DNA from: Candidatus Cloacimonas sp. 4484_140
Lineage (GTDB): Bacteria > Cloacimonadota > Cloacimonadia > JGIOTU-2
Length of the DNA stretch: 9,685 nt
Direction of reading: 5' to 3'
NCBI GenBank assembly: GCA_002049945.1
Contig: MVCT01000069.1
Span: 1-9,685, forward strand
Under the pieces are notes generated by a model. The model searched no databases. It saw nothing but the letters and a program-made list of their open reading frames with translations, and was not told the origin of the DNA. The position numbers were made by a program, and so were the translations under genes. Shown piece after piece: positions 6,820 to 9,685 of the stretch (position 1 is the stretch's first letter; the number at the start of each line of letters is the position of its first letter).

Positions 6820-7358
6820 TGCTGATCGATGCATTCCTTCCTGAAGGTATCACACGCTTTGCTGTTGATAGCATATTCATGATGCCTCAGCTTGGCGTCC
6901 TGTCAACGATCAGCGAAAAGGCAGCAGCAGAAGTGTTTGAAAAAGACTGTCTGATTCATCTTGGAACATGTATTGCACCAAAAGGAAAATATAAAGAAGG
7001 CAAAACTGCACTTAGTGCAAAGATCGAATTGCCAAACGGAGAGATATTCGAAGAGAATATACCATTTGGAGAGATGGTCAAACTGAATCTTGGTGTTGAC
7101 GAGAAAGCAAAAGCGACTTTGAAACCGATGAGCGGACTCGATCTTGGCATGGGTAAGAATAATGAAATTGAAACCATGATCTCCGGCGGAGTTGTTGGTA
7201 TTGTTATTGATACACGTGGAAGAGTACCTTATTTCGACGAGAAACTGAACAAAGAAACAATGACTGCTCATATTCCGGAAGATAATGCAGCACGCGTAAA
7301 ATCGTTAAAAAAGTGGATGATGGCTCTGGAAGTCTATCCCGAAAATTGGTTATCATAG
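6810..7358 (+). CDS. MutL/GlmL-like protein, C-terminal third (frameshifted remainder)
   Basis: This is the remainder of the upstream MutL-like protein. The GTG at 6810 is only the first possible start; family-like sequence (LSHAPRRNQ) extends in this frame back to about 6777, so the fragment is not an independent gene. It contains DAFLPEGITRFAVDSIFMMPQLGVLS-type sequence, then a C-terminal region with CIAPKGKYKEGKTALSAKIE, followed by SGLDLGMGKNNEIE and GGVVGIVIDTRGRVPYF. This end gives a repaired length of about 580 residues, longer than the roughly 460 of clostridial GlmL. The TAG stop (7356-7358) overlaps the Shine-Dalgarno of the next gene. A remaining possibility is two subunits made by reinitiation, since AGG at 6808 precedes ATG 6816, but the loss of the joining segment argues against it. 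Confidence 0.8.
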   Translation: MAMMLIDAFLPEGITRFAVDSIFMMPQLGVLSTISEKAAAEVFEKDCLIHLGTCIAPKGKYKEGKTALSAKIELPNGEIFEENIPFGEMVKLNLGVDEKAKATLKPMSGLDLGMGKNNEIETMISGGVVGIVIDTRGRVPYFDEKLNKETMTAHIPEDNAARVKSLKKWMMALEVYPENWLS

Positions 7359-7367
7359 GAGGTTCAC

Positions 7368-8492
7368 ATGGCACAAGCATATACTCCAGGATTAACAATA
7401 ACAAAAAGCATCATACTGAGAAAAGACAGGATTCTTCCTCTCAAAGGTGATGTTGTCGTAAAAGTAGGAGATAAGGTCACCGCAGATGACAATGTCGCAA
7501 AAACCGAATTGCCGGGTGACGTTATACCAATTAATATAGGAAACAAACTCGGTCTTCCACCTTCCGATGTACTGTCTAAAATGCTGAAAAAAGAAGGCGA
7601 AAAGATCAAAAAGGATGAGACGCTTGCAATGAACCAAAGCTTCTTCGGTATGTTCAAGAATACTGTTAAATCACCAATAACCGGCACTGTCGAGAATATC
7701 TCAAGCATTACAGGACAGGTTCTTCTCCGTGAACCACCGGTTCCAATAACCGTGAAAGCTTTTATTGACGGTGTGGTCAGCAAAGTTTATGAAAATGAAG
7801 GAGTGGAGATCGAAAATAAATCTGCATACATTCAGGGAATTTTCGGTATTGGCGGTGAGATAACCGGTGAAATAAAAGTAATTGTTAATGCTCCCGATGC
7901 TGAACTAATGCCTGAGCAGATAGATAATTCATGCAAAGATAAGATCATTGTTGGTGGTACTATTGTACGTTCACAGGCGATCAAAAAAGCAATACAGGTC
8001 AATGCAAAAGGTATTGTCGTGGGTGGTATCGACGACCAGGATCTTAAGAATTTGCTAGGTTATGATATCGGTGTTGCAATTACCGGACATGAAGAGATCG
8101 GTTTGACAATTGTTCTCACAGAAGGTTTCGGACCGATTAAAATGGCTACAAAAACCTTTGAAATATTAAAGGAATTTGAGGGCTATAAAGCTTCTATGCA
8201 CGGTAAAACACAAATCCGAGCCGGCGTGATGAGACCTGAGATTATAATCCCGATTCCATTTAAAGAGGAAGAGCTCAAAGCAGGGAAGAAGCAGATACAC
8301 GGATTGAAAATAGGAAGCACTATACGAATTATCAGAGAACCTCATTTTGGAGAAATCTGCAAAGTAACAGCACTTCCGGAAGAGCTTGTTGTTGTTGAAT
8401 CCGAAACAAAAGTACGGGTACTCAAAGCGAAAATGGAAGATGGAATTGAGGTTACTGTACCTCGAGCAAATGTCGAAGCGATTGAAGATTAA
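7368..8492 (+). CDS. Conserved hypothetical protein with barrel-sandwich-like and KOW-like regions
   Basis: The function is unknown. The 374 residues begin with two Gly-turn segments like those of biotinyl/lipoyl or RnfC-type barrel-sandwich domains: LPLKGDVVVKVGDKV (23-37) and SPITGTVENIS (102-112), with a related DGVVSKVYENEGVEIE (134-149). I see no lysine in a classical MKM biotin/lipoyl context. The middle has GGIDDQDL (219-226) and TGHEEIGLTIVLTEGFG (239-255), perhaps an alpha/beta domain. The end, IGSTIRIIREPHFG (315-328) to PRANVEAIE (365-373), resembles a KOW/SH3-like barrel. AGGAGG at 7357-7362 precedes the ATG at five bases. Genes of this type beside long MutL-like genes seem familiar from several uncultured phyla, which is recollection only. 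Tight linkage suggests the two proteins act together. Confidence 0.85.
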   Translation: MAQAYTPGLTITKSIILRKDRILPLKGDVVVKVGDKVTADDNVAKTELPGDVIPINIGNKLGLPPSDVLSKMLKKEGEKIKKDETLAMNQSFFGMFKNTVKSPITGTVENISSITGQVLLREPPVPITVKAFIDGVVSKVYENEGVEIENKSAYIQGIFGIGGEITGEIKVIVNAPDAELMPEQIDNSCKDKIIVGGTIVRSQAIKKAIQVNAKGIVVGGIDDQDLKNLLGYDIGVAITGHEEIGLTIVLTEGFGPIKMATKTFEILKEFEGYKASMHGKTQIRAGVMRPEIIIPIPFKEEELKAGKKQIHGLKIGSTIRIIREPHFGEICKVTALPEELVVVESETKVRVLKAKMEDGIEVTVPRANVEAIED

Positions 8493-8513
8493 TTCAGATT
8501 AGTATAAAATATT

Positions 8514-8545
8514 AAAGGGCACCTTCGAGTGCCCTTTTTGTTTTT
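8514..8545 (+). terminator. Rho-independent terminator of the long + strand operon
   Basis: A perfect 9-bp stem, AAAGGGCAC (8514-8522) with GTGCCCTTT (8529-8537), encloses the six-base loop CTTCGA and is followed by TTGTTTTT. It starts 21 bases after the stop of the 374-residue gene. Read on the - strand, the same hairpin is followed by a weaker T-rich tract, so it may also act on transcription arriving from the convergent TldD-like gene. Confidence 0.93.
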
Positions 8546-8546
8546 G

Positions 8547-8570
8547 AAAAAATAACCTGACTCGGTTTAT
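8547..8570 (-). terminator. Weak candidate terminator for the - strand
   Basis: On the - strand a short stem, AACC/GGTT (8554-8557 with 8564-8567), with two more A-T pairs beyond a bulge, is followed by six T residues (complement of 8547-8552). The stem is weak and lies about 370 bases downstream of the TldD-like stop, so this is a low-confidence call. Confidence 0.25.
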
Positions 8571-8734
8571 ATTTATATGAATTGGGGTACTATGAGTACT
8601 CAAAATAAAATAAAATTAAACTATTTTATAAAGCCCCGGTAAAAGAGCGTGGTTTAAAATTAGGCACTTTAAAAATATAATTTGCCAACAAGTTGTCTTG
8701 AAATTATCAAGACTGTTTTCTTCTCTACAGTGTC

Positions 8735-8754
8735 ATTCCCTCGCAAGAGGGAAT
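8735..8754. repeat. Palindromic ATTCCC-N8-GGGAAT repeat unit
   Basis: ATTCCCTC (8735-8742) and GAGGGAAT (8747-8754) form a perfect 8-bp stem around GCAA, a GNRA tetraloop. The outer bases match the ATTCCC-N8-GGGAAT pattern known as dRS3 in Neisseria; similar palindromes are dispersed in many unrelated bacteria. No T-tract follows, so it is not a typical terminator. Only one copy is present here, so its repeat status is inferred. Confidence 0.55.
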
Positions 8755-8833
8755 CCAGTATTTATGTATAGATGTGAAATTGTAATGAGGAAGAGAGTTG
8801 TAGAGTTATATTAATTTTAGATTCTTTCTGTTT

Positions 8834-8887
8834 CCTCTGTGCTCTCTGCCTGCCAAGGCGTAGTGTAACGGAGACTGGTGGTTGATT
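8834..8887 (+). repeat. Repeat-like composite segment
   Basis: The block has a low-complexity CTCTGTGCTCTCTG beginning (8835-8848), then GC-richer sequence with GCGTAGT (8858-8864) and ACGGAG (8868-8873), then TGGTGGTTG. GCGTAGT and ACGGAG also occur, in the opposite order, near the right end of the purB-purS insertion (3528-3534 and 3518-3523). This suggests, weakly, that decayed members of one repeat family lie at both sites. Confidence 0.3.
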
Positions 8888-8893
8888 TTTTTC

Positions 8894-8936
8894 GAACCAT
8901 TGCGAAGGATGCCTGCGGCAACCGTTCGCAAGGTTC
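8894..8936. repeat. Nested inverted repeat at the 3' end of the TldD-like gene
   Basis: GAACC (8894-8898) pairs with GGTTC (8932-8936), and TTGCGAA (8900-8906) with TTCGCAA (8925-8931); the A at 8899 is bulged. Inside, TGCC (8910-8913) pairs with GGCA (8917-8920) across TGC. This makes a long, nearly palindromic hairpin ending four bases before the TldD-like stop codon. In the - strand transcript it is followed by A residues, not U, so it is not a classical terminator. It may protect the 3' end of the message or be a mobile palindromic repeat. Confidence 0.65.
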
Positions 8937-8940
8937 AGAA

Positions 8941-9685
8941 TTAAAATTCAGTTCCGCTTGAGAAATTAAAGTTATTGATCTTCATTGCAGGAACAAGGAA
9001 ACCTCCACCAAAGAAAGCACTTGCGATCTCAGCAGTATCTCCTATCTCTTCGATGTTTGAGAAAATGTTAATGACACTATCATTATAGCGCATATTTTTC
9101 AGTGGCTTTGTTATTTTGCCGTTCTCTACTTTAAAAAATCCGTCACGCGTCATACCTGTAATAAGCAATGAAATTGGATCAATAATATTGGAGTAATGGA
9201 AATGAGTGACCAGAACTCCATTTTCAGTATTTTTTATCATTCTTTCAACTGAACTTTTTCCGGTTTCAAACCTGAGTGCAAAAGGATACGCTGCCTGCGT
9301 GGGTAATGGAATTGCATGTCCGTTATTATCAACACCTGCTTGCTTGGCGATCCATCGGTTGGTTGCAAAAGCCCTCGGAATACCTTTCTCAACAAGCGTC
9401 ATGGGTTTTACCGGCATTCCTTCAAAATCAAAGGGCTGAGAACCGATGATTGGATTATAAGGATCTTCAAAAATATTGAGATTTTCAGAGAATATTTTTT
9501 TATTCAATCCGTCTTTCAGGAAGGTTGTTCCCTCAAGATAATCCATGCCGTTAAACCCCTTCCATAGAAGGAAAAGTACAAATTCTGCCACGGCTGCCGG
9601 CTCCATAATAACTGTATATTTACCCGGCTTCAAATTCTCAGGATACACACTCTTAAGTGCCTTTTCAACAGCAATATTTGCTGCT
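8941..9685 (-). CDS. TldD/PmbA family protein, C-terminal part
   Basis: TldD/PmbA proteins are metalloproteases or their partners; the E. coli pair matures microcin B17 and degrades CcdA. The frame is open to the right window edge (residues reading AANIAVEKALKS precede an internal GTG at 9648), so the gene starts outside and that GTG is not the true start. About 247 residues are visible, covering the central and C-terminal regions. Family features include GKYTVIMEPAAVAEF near the left end of the protein fragment, GLVTHF-type sequence here reading GVLVTHFHYSNIIDP, GMTRDGFFKVENGKI, and the terminal FNFSSGTEF. The HExxxH metal site of TldD would lie in the unseen N-terminal half, so TldD and PmbA-like types cannot be separated. 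It converges on the + strand operon. Confidence 0.93.
   Translation of the reverse strand, partial: AANIAVEKALKSVYPENLKPGKYTVIMEPAAVAEFVLFLLWKGFNGMDYLEGTTFLKDGLNKKIFSENLNIFEDPYNPIIGSQPFDFEGMPVKPMTLVEKGIPRAFATNRWIAKQAGVDNNGHAIPLPTQAAYPFALRFETGKSSVERMIKNTENGVLVTHFHYSNIIDPISLLITGMTRDGFFKVENGKITKPLKNMRYNDSVINIFSNIEEIGDTAEIASAFFGGGFLVPAMKINNFNFSSGTEF

Larger units (their letters stand above)
8493..8940. other. Convergent intergenic region without a gene
   Basis: This 448-base gap separates the end of the + strand operon from the end of the - strand TldD-like gene. I see no credible coding sequence or structural RNA. It holds the operon terminator, a weak AT-only inverted repeat (8605-8612 with 8622-8629), a 6-bp hairpin GTCTTG/CAAGAC (8695-8713) followed by a T-rich tract that may be a minor + strand terminator, and three repeat-like blocks listed separately. 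Such a convergent gap is a tolerant place for repeat insertion. Confidence 0.7.

Noticed and set aside
7364..7783. 139-codon - strand reading frame opposite the 374-residue gene
   Set aside because: It is antisense to a gene with a strong Shine-Dalgarno and coherent protein sequence, and shows no family features.
8493..8940. CRISPR array, tRNA or riboswitch in the intergenic region
   Set aside because: There are no regularly spaced direct repeats, no cloverleaf, and the region lies at the 3' ends of both neighbouring genes, where a riboswitch would have no downstream gene.
9206..9567. Two + strand reading frames opposite the TldD-like gene
   Set aside because: They overlap each other and are antisense to well-supported TldD/PmbA coding sequence.

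Overview
The window looks like the genome of an AT-rich Gram-negative bacterium using the standard bacterial code. A prolipoprotein transferase and a predicted outer-membrane-type lipoprotein support the Gram-negative reading. The style of the MutL-like, 374-residue and TldD-like proteins resembles what I recall from Candidatus Cloacimonadota and neighbouring uncultured phyla. That taxonomic guess is inference, not a sequence match.

Positions 1-5240 (+ strand) hold a compact purine and envelope operon: the 3' end of purL, lgt, a lipoprotein gene, purB, purS, purQ and a comF-type phosphoribosyltransferase. purL/lgt, lgt/lipoprotein and purQ/comF overlap. PurL, PurS and PurQ together form FGAM synthase of the small-PurL type, and PurB acts later in the same pathway. 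The purB-purS junction carries a roughly 160-bp insertion. It is bounded by 11-bp direct repeats and imperfect terminal inverted repeats, contains an extended -10 promoter-like sequence, and looks like a small non-autonomous mobile element that left both genes intact.

Positions 5245-8492 (+ strand) continue with a short basic-tailed protein, a MutL/GlmL-like ASKHA-fold protein, and a 374-residue protein with barrel-sandwich-like and KOW-like segments. No mutase or other obvious client gene is present, so this is the best candidate for an uncharacterised system. The MutL-like gene is split by a frameshift, best explained by one missing G after position 6774. Restoring it gives a continuous 580-residue protein. 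A strong hairpin terminator closes the operon at 8514-8545.

Positions 8493-8940 are a convergent intergenic region with no gene, rich in palindromes and repeat-like debris. Positions 8941-9685 (- strand) carry the C-terminal half of a TldD/PmbA-family protein that runs off the window.
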